Source of the DNA: Ferruginibacter sp.
Lineage (GTDB): Bacteria; Bacteroidota; Bacteroidia; Chitinophagales; Chitinophagaceae
DNA length: 45,620 bases
Direction: 5' to 3'
Assembly: GCA_025352525.1 (NCBI GenBank)
Contig: JANXTG010000124.1
Coordinates: forward strand, 1-45,620
The translations under genes and the position numbers were made by a program. Shown here one piece after another: positions 25,520-34,144 of this stretch. The notes under the pieces are model-generated. The model was given only the letters and a program-made list of their open reading frames with translations. It was not told the origin of the DNA and searched no databases. Numbering within the stretch: position 1 is the first letter of the stretch; each line of letters opens with the position of its first letter.

Positions 25520-27778
25520 TTATTTTTTATGCTCAGAACTGAGTTTAATGCCTACTGTAAATGCTTGTGGTGCTGAGGGATTAAAAAACCGGTTACCCGC
25601 TGCATTGAGGTCATTTCCTAAGCTGTAATTTTTATTAAAACCTTTTGCCCAGGTTCCAAATAAATCATATTTAATTTTTTGTGTCAAATACTTTTCTAAC
25701 CCAATTTTAATTAATAGAAGATTATAAGCTTGAGCAAAAAATGTGTTTGCATCATTTACAGGAATCTTATCCGTATAGGTATAAGTGATGTTTGAATATA
25801 TCCCGTTGATAGTTTGCACATCAGCAAGCAAAGAAAAGATAAAAGGGGAAGTTCCTGTAAGTTGATTGCCTGTATATTTTACATTTCCTTGCTGGTATTC
25901 GCCAAAATTTGCTTTTAGGTTTGTACATAATGCCTGTATTTTTAATTTAGATAAAAAGCCCTGAGGATTGCTGACAGGAAAATATGTTACCGAATATTCT
26001 AAACCTGTTTGTTTTGTATTGCCCGCATTTAAATAAAATTCAGCTCCACTGGCATCTCGCCTGCTGACGATCGTATTTTGCAAACGAAATAAATAATAAG
26101 AAATATCTACACTTAAAACTTTTTTATAAAAATTAGATTTAAAACCTATTTCATAATTGGTTCCGCTTTCTGCATTAAGCATCCCATTAAATTCACCATT
26201 GCTTGCATGAATCTCATCGATTGTTGGAGGAGAATAACCTTTGCCATAAGATAAATATACAGACGCATTATCAGCTACTTTTTTAAGGAGCGAGATACGT
26301 GGAATAAATTGAGGTGTGAAATTGCTTGTTGCGGTTTCTGTCGGAAGCGTTTTACGATTAAAGCCATAAAAAAAATTGTTATAACTGATGCCTGCTGTAA
26401 TTTCAAAACGCATCGGCAACTTCATTCCGGCTTGTGCAAAAATATTAACCTGGCGAACCTTTATGTAGTCATTATATTGAAGTGTATCTCTAATGCCAAG
26501 ACGGTTTCCGTATGTTGATGTATTGATAAAACTGTATTGTAATTCTCCACCAAATGCAGCAGAATATTTATCCTTATTAAATTCAAATAAACTTCGTCCC
26601 CCAGAACCTATTTCCCTTTTCTCTTCAAAGTTTCTTATTGCAGGATTTTTAAATTTAACCAATGAAAGATAAGCCCCGGTAATATTTTTCCAATAGCTGC
26701 TTAGTTTAATCTCATCTGATACAGAACTGTAAAAATGCTTCAGATATATAGCTGCTTTCTGATCTACTGATCCTCTAAAAATTCCTACTGCGGGCCTTGC
26801 TTTTCTTGGATTTACTGCAACTTGAGCAGCAGTAAGTCCACCGGGAGTTTCATAAAACAAATCACTGTAAATAATATTGGCATTTATTATATTTTTTTTG
26901 TTTAGAGAATGGGTAATTGCATAACTAAATACATCTCTTCTCATTTCAGTATGTTCTCTGTATCCCTTACTTTTCTGGTGCGATAATGCTATACCCTGTT
27001 TGGTTTTATCGTTATTAATATTATACAATGCTGAGGCATCAAATAATCCATATTGGCCGCTAATTATTTGCAGCGAGCGGTTAATTTTTTCCGCATCATT
27101 TTCAAGCAACATAACACCTCCTGTACCAGCGCCGTACATGCTACCACCTGGGCCCTTAATAAGCTGTATTTTATTTATACTGTTTACTGCAAGAGAATTA
27201 AAATAAGTGTTACCGCTTGCATCTGTAAATTGGATGCCATTGAGGTAAACTTTTACATTTCTTACTCCAAAGGCGGAACGCAGTAAATTTCCACGGATGC
27301 TTATTCTATAACTACCTGGGCTGCGCTCGTCCATTTTTAGACCTGCTACCGTATTTACTGCAGATACAAAAGATGTTTGATCTGATCTGTTTAAAGAAGC
27401 CGTATTCAATATGGACACTGGTGCTGCGGCATCTGTAATTGTCGTTTTTTTGGCGTAAACATTTACATTGATCTCATCCTCAAAAATTGCCTCGTTTTTT
27501 AAAATGACATGTAAAATTATATTTGGTTTTGCAATTTCTGTTTCAGTGTTATAGCCTGTTAATGAAAATGTCAATAGCATTGAATCCTGATTGGTTTCAA
27601 ATAAATATATTCCTGCGGTATCTGTAATGCCCGGGTATAAAAGGTTTTTCCCTTTTATTGATACCCCTGAAATTGGCAGTCCTTTGGGGGTTTTTACAGA
27701 TACGGTATATTTAAACTGTGCAGAACAGGTTGTAACAGAAATTAGAGACAACATAAAAATGTAAAACTTTTTACTCAT
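25520..27778 (-). CDS. TonB-dependent outer-membrane receptor with N-terminal carboxypeptidase-like domain
   Basis: The ATG at 27778 (MSKKFYIFML...) begins a normal signal peptide ending TCSAQ; the 20 extra codons upstream lack signal features. The 752-aa protein has a short Ig-like regulatory domain ('VSVKTPKGLPISGVSIKG'), a plug with 'SYRISIRGNLLRSAFGVRNV' and 'IKGPGGSMYGAGTGGVMLLE', and a 22-strand barrel with the 'YLSYGKGYSPPTIDEIHAS' loop and a C-terminal aromatic strand. The layout resembles siderophore- or metal-complex receptors (FecA/FhuE type) rather than SusC. No riboswitch or Fur-box-like site was recognised upstream. It is divergent from the permease at 28049. Confidence 0.9.
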   Translation of the reverse strand: MSKKFYIFMLSLISVTTCSAQFKYTVSVKTPKGLPISGVSIKGKNLLYPGITDTAGIYLFETNQDSMLLTFSLTGYNTETEIAKPNIILHVILKNEAIFEDEINVNVYAKKTTITDAAAPVSILNTASLNRSDQTSFVSAVNTVAGLKMDERSPGSYRISIRGNLLRSAFGVRNVKVYLNGIQFTDASGNTYFNSLAVNSINKIQLIKGPGGSMYGAGTGGVMLLENDAEKINRSLQIISGQYGLFDASALYNINNDKTKQGIALSHQKSKGYREHTEMRRDVFSYAITHSLNKKNIINANIIYSDLFYETPGGLTAAQVAVNPRKARPAVGIFRGSVDQKAAIYLKHFYSSVSDEIKLSSYWKNITGAYLSLVKFKNPAIRNFEEKREIGSGGRSLFEFNKDKYSAAFGGELQYSFINTSTYGNRLGIRDTLQYNDYIKVRQVNIFAQAGMKLPMRFEITAGISYNNFFYGFNRKTLPTETATSNFTPQFIPRISLLKKVADNASVYLSYGKGYSPPTIDEIHASNGEFNGMLNAESGTNYEIGFKSNFYKKVLSVDISYYLFRLQNTIVSRRDASGAEFYLNAGNTKQTGLEYSVTYFPVSNPQGFLSKLKIQALCTNLKANFGEYQQGNVKYTGNQLTGTSPFIFSLLADVQTINGIYSNITYTYTDKIPVNDANTFFAQAYNLLLIKIGLEKYLTQKIKYDLFGTWAKGFNKNYSLGNDLNAAGNRFFNPSAPQAFTVGIKLSSEHKK

Positions 27779-28048
27779 GGAGGTTAATACTATTTGGGGT
27801 TGATGTATTTTAAGCATAGGCAATAATGCCACACTCATAATTTAGTTTCAAATACTTTACCAAGAAAATAATAACTTTTTACCAGCTCATTTAATAAGGG
27901 TTGAAAACGGGCACTAATTTTAACCGGCATCTTTTTAAATTTTTTGTTCTTATACTTTATAAAGTTTTTTTACAAAAAAAGTTTTTCCTCTTGTTATTTT
28001 ATTTATTCCACAAAGGCAATTATCCATTAATAAATCTATCTTCAAATT

Positions 28049-29389
28049 ATGAGCAAATCAAAACTAAATCTTTTCGATTTTACTATGATCATGGTGAGTC
28101 TTGTTATAGGCATGGGAATTTTTCGCACACCGGCTAATGTTGCGGCTACATCTCCCTCACCGTTTATGTTTTTTTTAATTTGGATAACCGGTGGCATCAT
28201 TGCCATTTGCGGTGCACTAACTTATGCAGAAATTGGTAGCAGGTTCCCGGTTACGGGTGGTTATTACCGCATTTTTTCTTACGCTTATCACCCATCTATT
28301 GCATTTGCTGTTAACTGCATTATTTTAATATCCAATGCTGCCTCGCTTGCGGGTGTGGCACTTATTGGTGCGGAGTATATTATAAAAGTGGTAATGCCAA
28401 ATGCAGCCAATGCGCAGCAGGTGCAAATTATTATTGCCATATCATCTATCATTATTTTTTATGCTGTAAATCTGGCTGGTTTAAAAATGAGTGCACGCAC
28501 ACAAAATGTGTTGACCCTTATTAAAATCGGTCTTGTGCTGTTACTCATTTTACCCATCTTTTTTTATACCGGTGCACATGAAATCAGTGTGGTTTCAAAC
28601 ACAATTGCCAGCCCCTTGCTGCGGGAATACATTAAAGCATTTGGATTAGGGCTTGTGGCTGTAAGCTTTACTTATGGCGGTTACCAGCAGTCCATCAATT
28701 TCGGTGAAGAGGTAAACAATCCTTCTAAAAATATTCCACGAGGTATTATTGCGGGGTTACTCATCATTATCGTTTTATACCTTTCTGTAAATTATGCTTA
28801 TTACAAAGTAATCGGTTTTAATACACTTAAAACATCTACCAATATAGCAGCAATTATGGCCGGACATCTATTTGGAACTGCTGCCGGTAAAATACTTTCC
28901 GTGCTACTTTTTTTAAGTGTTCTGGCTTATGTAAATGTATTGTTAATGGCAAACCCCAGGGTGATGCAGGCCATGAGTGCGGAAGGCATGCTACCTAAGG
29001 CTTTCGGTAAAAGGCACATAACTACCAATGTGCTTTTTACATCGCTCAGTGTATTTGCAAGCCTTTGTGTGCTCATTGTTTTTTGGGCAAAAACTTTTGA
29101 TGAAATATTAAGCTTCACCATTTTTCTCGACTGTTTTGGGATGGTATTATCTGCAGCAACTATTTTTAAATTGAGAAGAAATACTGCACATTTAGATGGT
29201 ACCGGTATTTATAAAATGAAATTTTTTCCAATAATGCCATTGGTATTTATGGCTGCTTATACTTTTGTTTTTGTCATTATTTTTATAGATAAACCATTTA
29301 CAGGGCTTACGGGGTTAACCATACTTGCAGCATTTACGGGGCTGTACTTTTTAGTAGATAGATTGAAAAAGAGGAAGATGATTTCGTAA
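28049..29389 (+). CDS. APC-superfamily amino acid permease
   Basis: This 446-aa polytopic protein has about 12 hydrophobic segments. The N-terminus 'DFTMIMVSLVIGMGIFRTP' is the glycine-rich first helix (GxG(I/V)F) that binds the substrate backbone in amino acid/polyamine/organocation transporters. 'ALTYAEIGSRFPVTGGYYR' is the conserved loop after helix 2. It is likely an inner-membrane amino acid symporter or exchanger. The PLP enzyme gene starts 37 nt after its stop, so the two are probably co-transcribed and the permease may supply that enzyme's substrate (inference). Confidence 0.92.
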   Translation: MSKSKLNLFDFTMIMVSLVIGMGIFRTPANVAATSPSPFMFFLIWITGGIIAICGALTYAEIGSRFPVTGGYYRIFSYAYHPSIAFAVNCIILISNAASLAGVALIGAEYIIKVVMPNAANAQQVQIIIAISSIIIFYAVNLAGLKMSARTQNVLTLIKIGLVLLLILPIFFYTGAHEISVVSNTIASPLLREYIKAFGLGLVAVSFTYGGYQQSINFGEEVNNPSKNIPRGIIAGLLIIIVLYLSVNYAYYKVIGFNTLKTSTNIAAIMAGHLFGTAAGKILSVLLFLSVLAYVNVLLMANPRVMQAMSAEGMLPKAFGKRHITTNVLFTSLSVFASLCVLIVFWAKTFDEILSFTIFLDCFGMVLSAATIFKLRRNTAHLDGTGIYKMKFFPIMPLVFMAAYTFVFVIIFIDKPFTGLTGLTILAAFTGLYFLVDRLKKRKMIS

Positions 29390-29426
29390 TTTCCAAAGTA
29401 GTTAAATTAAAAAAAAATTAATTATC

Positions 29427-30590
29427 ATGGATATATCCTACATCATAAACGAGCTTGGCGAAGACAGAGAAAATTATTTTAACGCTGTTGCTCCCCCAAT
29501 AATACAGACCAGCAATTTTATTTTTAATACCGTTGCAGACATGCGCAGTGCTTTGCAGGATGAGTACAGCACTTATCTCTACAGCCGTGGCAAAAACCCT
29601 ACGGTGGATATTTTGGCAAAAAAACTTGCCGCCCTCGATGGCGCCGAAGATTGCCTGGTTTTTAACAGTGGTGCTGCAGCCATTTTTGCGGCGGTATTAG
29701 CAAACGTAAAATCCGGTGATCATATTATAAGCGTAAAAGAACCTTATGCATGGGCCAATAAAATGTTTACTGAAATACTGCCACGGTTTGGCGTTACAAC
29801 AACCTTTATCGATGGTACGGATATAAATAATTTTGAGGCTGCCAAAACAAATACTACAACACTTATTTATCTTGAAAGCCCGAACAGTTGGTCATATGCA
29901 TTGCAGGATCTAAAAGCTATTGCAGCTTTTGCCGGGCAACACAACATCATTACTATTTGTGATAACAGTTATTGCACATCCATTTATCAACGGCCAATCG
30001 AATTGGGTATTGATCTTTCACTGCAGTCTGCCACCAAATACATTAGTGGCCACAGCGATACAATAGCCGGCGTATTAAGCGGCAGCAGTAAAATGATAGA
30101 ACGTATTTTTAAAAGCGAGTACAATAATATCGGCAGTGGCATACAACCTTTCAATGCATGGTTGCTCTTGCGGGGTTTACGTACTTTGCCCTTAAGGTTA
30201 GAAAAAATAACTGCATCCACAAACACCGTACTTACATATCTTAAAAGTAATAAGAAAGTTGAGGATGTTTTTTTTCCGTTTGATGATACATTTCCTCAAC
30301 AAAAACTTGCAAAACAACAGATGAGTAGTGCATGTGGCTTGATAACAATTATTTTAAGAGATATTGATTTGCCGGGAATTGAAAAGTTTTGCGAAGGCTT
30401 AAAACATTTTAAATTGGCAGTTAGTTGGGGTGGGTATGAAAGTCTGATTATTCCACGCTGTGCCGGTGTTACAACCAATAATTTTAATGGGCTGATTAAA
30501 GAGCACCGTATGTTGCGTCTTTATATTGGATTAGAAGATGCAGCATACTTAATCAATGACTTAGAAACCGCCTTTGCTGCTATCACCTAG
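29427..30590 (+). CDS. Cys/Met-metabolism PLP-dependent (trans-sulfuration family) enzyme
   Basis: This 387-aa cytoplasmic fold-type I PLP enzyme shows the N-terminal 'APPIIQTSNFIFNTVADM', the 'YLYSRGKNPTVDILAKKLAAL' substrate/PLP segment, the PLP-phosphate 'FNSGAAAI' loop, the ring-binding Asp in 'TICDNSY' (D179), and the Schiff-base lysine in 'SATKYISGHSD' (K204). These are the marks of the cystathionine synthase/lyase and methionine gamma-lyase family. The first active-site Tyr block is altered relative to classical gamma-synthases, so the exact reaction (beta- or gamma-elimination or replacement) is not assignable. It follows the amino acid permease by 37 nt. Confidence 0.88.
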   Translation: MDISYIINELGEDRENYFNAVAPPIIQTSNFIFNTVADMRSALQDEYSTYLYSRGKNPTVDILAKKLAALDGAEDCLVFNSGAAAIFAAVLANVKSGDHIISVKEPYAWANKMFTEILPRFGVTTTFIDGTDINNFEAAKTNTTTLIYLESPNSWSYALQDLKAIAAFAGQHNIITICDNSYCTSIYQRPIELGIDLSLQSATKYISGHSDTIAGVLSGSSKMIERIFKSEYNNIGSGIQPFNAWLLLRGLRTLPLRLEKITASTNTVLTYLKSNKKVEDVFFPFDDTFPQQKLAKQQMSSACGLITIILRDIDLPGIEKFCEGLKHFKLAVSWGGYESLIIPRCAGVTTNNFNGLIKEHRMLRLYIGLEDAAYLINDLETAFAAIT

Positions 30591-31013
30591 TAATTATTCT
30601 ATTTAATTTAATAATAATACGGAATCTACGACTACAAAGAAATAGCAATTATGCTATTGTTTGAAATATGTTGTTGTGCTATTTTTATTTTCCTTAAAAC
30701 CACCAAAACCTATATCTATGAAGAACACAGTAAAAAGGTACATTTTTTTAAGTACCATCACAAAATCTTTCAGCAGATTATTTAGAGGGATTTTTTTTAA
30801 CGGCAACAATCAAGATTTCAAAAGGCTTAAGAACTTTATTTGTTAGCATTTTTATTAATCACCGGTTTTCCTTTCAATATTTCTCGCTACAAAACACTGG
30901 AATAATGTTGTGGTTTCGTGTTATTCATCCCGCAAACCAACGGGTTTTAAACGAATCTTTTTCCGTTTATAAAAATCCTTCCAATTCTAATGATACAAAG
31001 GATATTTTTGTAC
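30591..31013. other. Intergenic region without a recognisable gene
   Basis: This stretch of 423 nt holds only short unconvincing frames. The one discrete feature is AATAGCA-ATTA-TGCTATT (30641-30658), a 7-bp hairpin 50 nt after the PLP-enzyme stop. It has a poor T-tract and may be a weak terminator. The promoter for the TolC gene must lie in the right half. Confidence 0.5.
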
Positions 31014-32447
31014 ATGCGAATTTTAGTAATTATTGCAGTTTTTTTAGGGATCAAACAAGTTTCATTAGCTCAGCAAAAATGGAACTTACAGTCTATTGTA
31101 GATTATGCAATGACAAACAACTTGAATGTAAAGTTGCAAAATGTGCAGGCAAGAATTGCCGGCATTAACTTAAAGCAAAGTAAACTTTCTCAGTATCCAA
31201 ATGCAAACTTTAGTACCAATACCTCTTTAAATTCCGGTAACAATCAGGATCCCACAACATTTAGCCGAATAACCCAAACCTATCTGGCGGCGGGTCTTCA
31301 ATTACAATCAAGTGCAGATATCTTTAACTTTTACAGCAAAAGAAATACTATTTCTGCCAATAATTTTGAAGCACAGGCTGCCAACGCATCTACAGATAAA
31401 ATAAAAAATGATGTTGCCCTCTCTGCTGCCAATGCTTACCTGCAGATTTTACTTGGTAAAGAGCAGGAAAATATTGCCTTGGTGCAAATACAGCAAACTC
31501 AATCTCAGTTGGGTATAACCCGTAAGCAGGTAAATGCAGGTGCGTTGCCTGAACTTAATGCATCTCAGTTGGAAGCCCAGCTTGCTGCAGACAGTGTAAA
31601 TTATATAAATGCCAAAGGCAATACTACCCTTAATATTTTTTCTCTTAAAGCTTTAATGAGTTTAGACGCTGCTATGGCTTTTGAAGTGGATGTTCCACCA
31701 ATTGATAAAATACCCATAGAGCTAATAGCCAATTTACAACCTGATTATGTATTTGATATTGCATTAAAAAACCTTCCGCAGCAAAGAGTAAATGAACTTA
31801 GGCTAAAAGCGGCGGAAAGAAGAGTTGAAGCTGCCAAAGGCTCCATGTATCCAACCCTAAGCACATTTGCCAGCCTTGGAAGCAACTACAATAATAAATC
31901 TCGCAGTGTAACAGGTTTTAATCAAACAACCACAATTGTACCGGTCGGTACGGTAAAAGTAAATGGCACAGATTATACTGTAACATCTCCTTTTACAAGC
32001 TTTAGTCCCATATCTTCCAAAAGCGGTTTTACAAATCAGCTGTCCGATAATTTTAGGCAGGCAATTGGTTTAAGTTTAAACGTTCCCATTTTTAATGGAG
32101 GCTCTCTGCGCAGTAACTATGAAAGGAGTAAACTTAACATCAATACCATACAATTACAAAAAGAGCAGGACAATCAAAAACTAAAACAGGATATATATCA
32201 GGCTTACACTTCTGCTACAATTGCATTGGAAAAATTTAACGCAGGTAAAAAAGCGGTAGCTATAAATGAACTTAATTTATCCTATGCAACAAAGCGTTTT
32301 AATGTAGGGATGCTTGGTACTTTTGATTTGATAACCACACAAAATAATTTGTTACGTGCCAAGCTTGAGCTTGCACAAAGCCAGTTTGATTATGTATTTA
32401 AAATGAAGGTTCTTGAGTTTTACAAAGGCATGGGGCTGAAACTTTAG
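31014..32447 (+). CDS. TolC-family outer-membrane efflux protein
   Basis: The ATG at 31014 (MRILVIIAVFLG...SLAQQ) gives a clean signal peptide; an in-frame ATG at 30990 would place eight extra residues before it. The 477-aa protein is two related long helical-hairpin repeats typical of TolC/OEP proteins, with 'WNLQSIVDYAMTNNLNVKL' at the start of the first repeat and 'IGLSLNVPIFNGGSLRSNYE' opening the second, then a helix ending 'LEFYKGMGLKL'. It forms the trimeric outer-membrane duct of a tripartite efflux pump. The adaptor follows after a 180-nt repeat-bearing spacer. No matching inner-membrane permease is present nearby. Confidence 0.92.
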   Translation: MRILVIIAVFLGIKQVSLAQQKWNLQSIVDYAMTNNLNVKLQNVQARIAGINLKQSKLSQYPNANFSTNTSLNSGNNQDPTTFSRITQTYLAAGLQLQSSADIFNFYSKRNTISANNFEAQAANASTDKIKNDVALSAANAYLQILLGKEQENIALVQIQQTQSQLGITRKQVNAGALPELNASQLEAQLAADSVNYINAKGNTTLNIFSLKALMSLDAAMAFEVDVPPIDKIPIELIANLQPDYVFDIALKNLPQQRVNELRLKAAERRVEAAKGSMYPTLSTFASLGSNYNNKSRSVTGFNQTTTIVPVGTVKVNGTDYTVTSPFTSFSPISSKSGFTNQLSDNFRQAIGLSLNVPIFNGGSLRSNYERSKLNINTIQLQKEQDNQKLKQDIYQAYTSATIALEKFNAGKKAVAINELNLSYATKRFNVGMLGTFDLITTQNNLLRAKLELAQSQFDYVFKMKVLEFYKGMGLKL

Positions 32448-32627
32448 TATCAAGTATTGAGATATGAGTATCAAGATTAGATATCATGTCACAATGATTT
32501 AATTTTTTCTTTTAATAATAAATAAATAATGTGATAAACATACCTAAGATCTTCATTCTTTATTCTTGATACTTGTGTCTTTATTCTCTCATCTCAATAC
32601 TAACATCTCAATACTCAATACTGAATT
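32446..32627. repeat. Inverted/direct repeat cluster between tolC-like and hlyD-like genes
   Basis: AGTATTGAGAT (32453-32463) is the exact reverse complement of ATCTCAATACT at 32591-32601 and again at 32605-32615, with a partial third CAATACT at 32616-32622. GTATCAAG on the left is matched by CTTGATAC near 32565. The array ends five bases before the adaptor ATG, so a long-range stem could affect its translation or transcript stability. Confidence 0.7.
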
Positions 32628-34025
32628 ATGAACAAAACAACAAAATGGATTTTGATAAGCGTGGGAATTTTAGTAGTGCTGCTTATTGTACTTGCTAAAA
32701 CAGGCGTTTTTGGCAAAGAGGAAGGCATAAAAGTAACTGCTGAAAAAGCTGTTCAACGCAACATTATAGAAGTGGTAAATGCCAGTGGTAAAATATTTCC
32801 GGAAGTGGAAGTGAAAGTGAGTCCGGATATTAGCGGTGAAATTACTGAGCTTACCGTTGCTGAAGGTGATACAGTAAAAAAAGGGCAATTGCTGGCACGT
32901 ATTTATGCAGATGTATATAATATTCAGCGCAGCCAGGCATCAAATGGCGTGGCCCAAAGCCAGGCGCAGGTAAATGTTTCTCAGGCACAGGTAAGCAATT
33001 CTGAAGCAGCTTTAAATGCTTTAAAGGCCCAGCAGGAGCAGGCGGAAAGGAATTACAATATGCAAAAAAAACTGTTTGATGAAAAGGTTATCAGCGCCAA
33101 TGAATTTAATGTAGCAGAAACCAATTTTAAAACAGCAAAAGCAAATTACAATGCTGCTGTGCAAAGCATAAGAGGCGGCCAGGCAAGCGTACAAAGCGCA
33201 AGAGCAGGCGTACAAAGCGCAAGAGATAATCTTGCTAAAGCAAATACTGATCTTGGCAGAACGTCAATTGTAGCTCCCATGGATGGTGTAGTAAGTTTAT
33301 TAAATGTAAAGAAGGGGGAAAAAGTAGCCGGTAATAGTTTTAATGTGGGTACAGAAATGTTGCGTATTGCCGATATGGATAAAATTGAAATCAGAGTAGA
33401 TGTGGGTGAAAATGATGTACCAAAAGTAAAGTTGGGAGATAGTGCGCTGGTTAACGTAGATGCCTACAGCGAAAGAAAGTTTAAAGGGATTGTAACACAG
33501 ATTGCCAGCAGCAACAATGGTGCAGCAAACAGTGCATTAAGTGCCGCTACAAGCGATGTAACCCAATACAAAGTTTATATTAGAATATTAAAGAATAGTT
33601 ATGCTGATTTGTTGGGCAAAGGCTCATTTCCTTTTAGACCCGGTATGAGTGCGAGTGCAGATATACAGACTAAAACCCAGCGCAATGTAATTACGGTGCC
33701 TATAAATGCAGTAACCACGAGAGATAAAAATGACAGCCTAGGTGCAGATAAAAAGAAAGTTGCAGCAACAGATAATATTGCCGAAAAAAATACAACTGAT
33801 AATGATATTGCTGTTGTGGTTTTTGTAAAAGGTGCAGATAATAAAGTGACAAGAGTACCTGTAAAAACCGGCATACAGGATATTAACTATATTGAAATAA
33901 CCAGTGGGGTAAAAGTAGGAGATGAAGTGGTAACAGGTCCTTATGATGTAGTGAGTAAAACATTAAAAAAGGGGACACAAATTAAGGTAGTAGATAAAAA
34001 AGAACTTTTTGAGAAAAGTAAATAA
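32628..34025 (+). CDS. HlyD/RND-type periplasmic adaptor (membrane fusion) protein
   Basis: This 465-aa protein has an N-terminal membrane segment (about 5-24). The first half-lipoyl piece is 'VSPDISGEITELTVAEGDTV' followed by 'KKGQLLARI'. A long Gln/Ala-rich coiled-coil hairpin runs from about 100 to 205, then the second lipoyl half 'TSIVAPMDGVVSLLNVKKGE', a beta-barrel domain, and a membrane-proximal domain ending 'KVGDEVVTGPYDVVSKTL'. It bridges an inner-membrane exporter to the TolC protein encoded upstream. A 21-bp tandem duplication (33189-33225) corresponds to one heptad of the coiled coil. The terminator at 34045 closes the unit without a permease gene. Confidence 0.93.
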   Translation: MNKTTKWILISVGILVVLLIVLAKTGVFGKEEGIKVTAEKAVQRNIIEVVNASGKIFPEVEVKVSPDISGEITELTVAEGDTVKKGQLLARIYADVYNIQRSQASNGVAQSQAQVNVSQAQVSNSEAALNALKAQQEQAERNYNMQKKLFDEKVISANEFNVAETNFKTAKANYNAAVQSIRGGQASVQSARAGVQSARDNLAKANTDLGRTSIVAPMDGVVSLLNVKKGEKVAGNSFNVGTEMLRIADMDKIEIRVDVGENDVPKVKLGDSALVNVDAYSERKFKGIVTQIASSNNGAANSALSAATSDVTQYKVYIRILKNSYADLLGKGSFPFRPGMSASADIQTKTQRNVITVPINAVTTRDKNDSLGADKKKVAATDNIAEKNTTDNDIAVVVFVKGADNKVTRVPVKTGIQDINYIEITSGVKVGDEVVTGPYDVVSKTLKKGTQIKVVDKKELFEKSK

Positions 34026-34044
34026 AAATATGGTACAACAAGAA

Positions 34045-34081
34045 AATGAGTGCTGTTTATAAAACATAGCACTCATTTTTT
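34045..34081 (+). terminator. Strong intrinsic terminator after the adaptor gene
   Basis: AATGAGTGCT pairs perfectly with AGCACTCATT (10 bp). An inner GTTT/AAAC can extend the stem, and a short T run follows. It lies 20 nt after the adaptor stop and ends the efflux transcript before the barrel gene. Confidence 0.9.
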
Positions 34082-34144
34082 AATATATGAAAAAAAAAGT
34101 GCAGTTTTGTAGTACCCGTGTAACTACATTAAAACGCTAAAGGC

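Noticed and set aside
30661..30846. A 61-codon frame downstream of the PLP enzyme
   Set aside because: Low-complexity Lys/Phe-rich product with no family resemblance; expected by chance in AT-rich spacer.
31003..31010. TATTTTTG as a Bacteroidota -7 promoter element (TAnnTTTG) before the TolC gene
   Set aside because: It lies four bases before the chosen ATG, has no TTG at the expected -33 spacing, and the motif is frequent by chance in AT-rich DNA.
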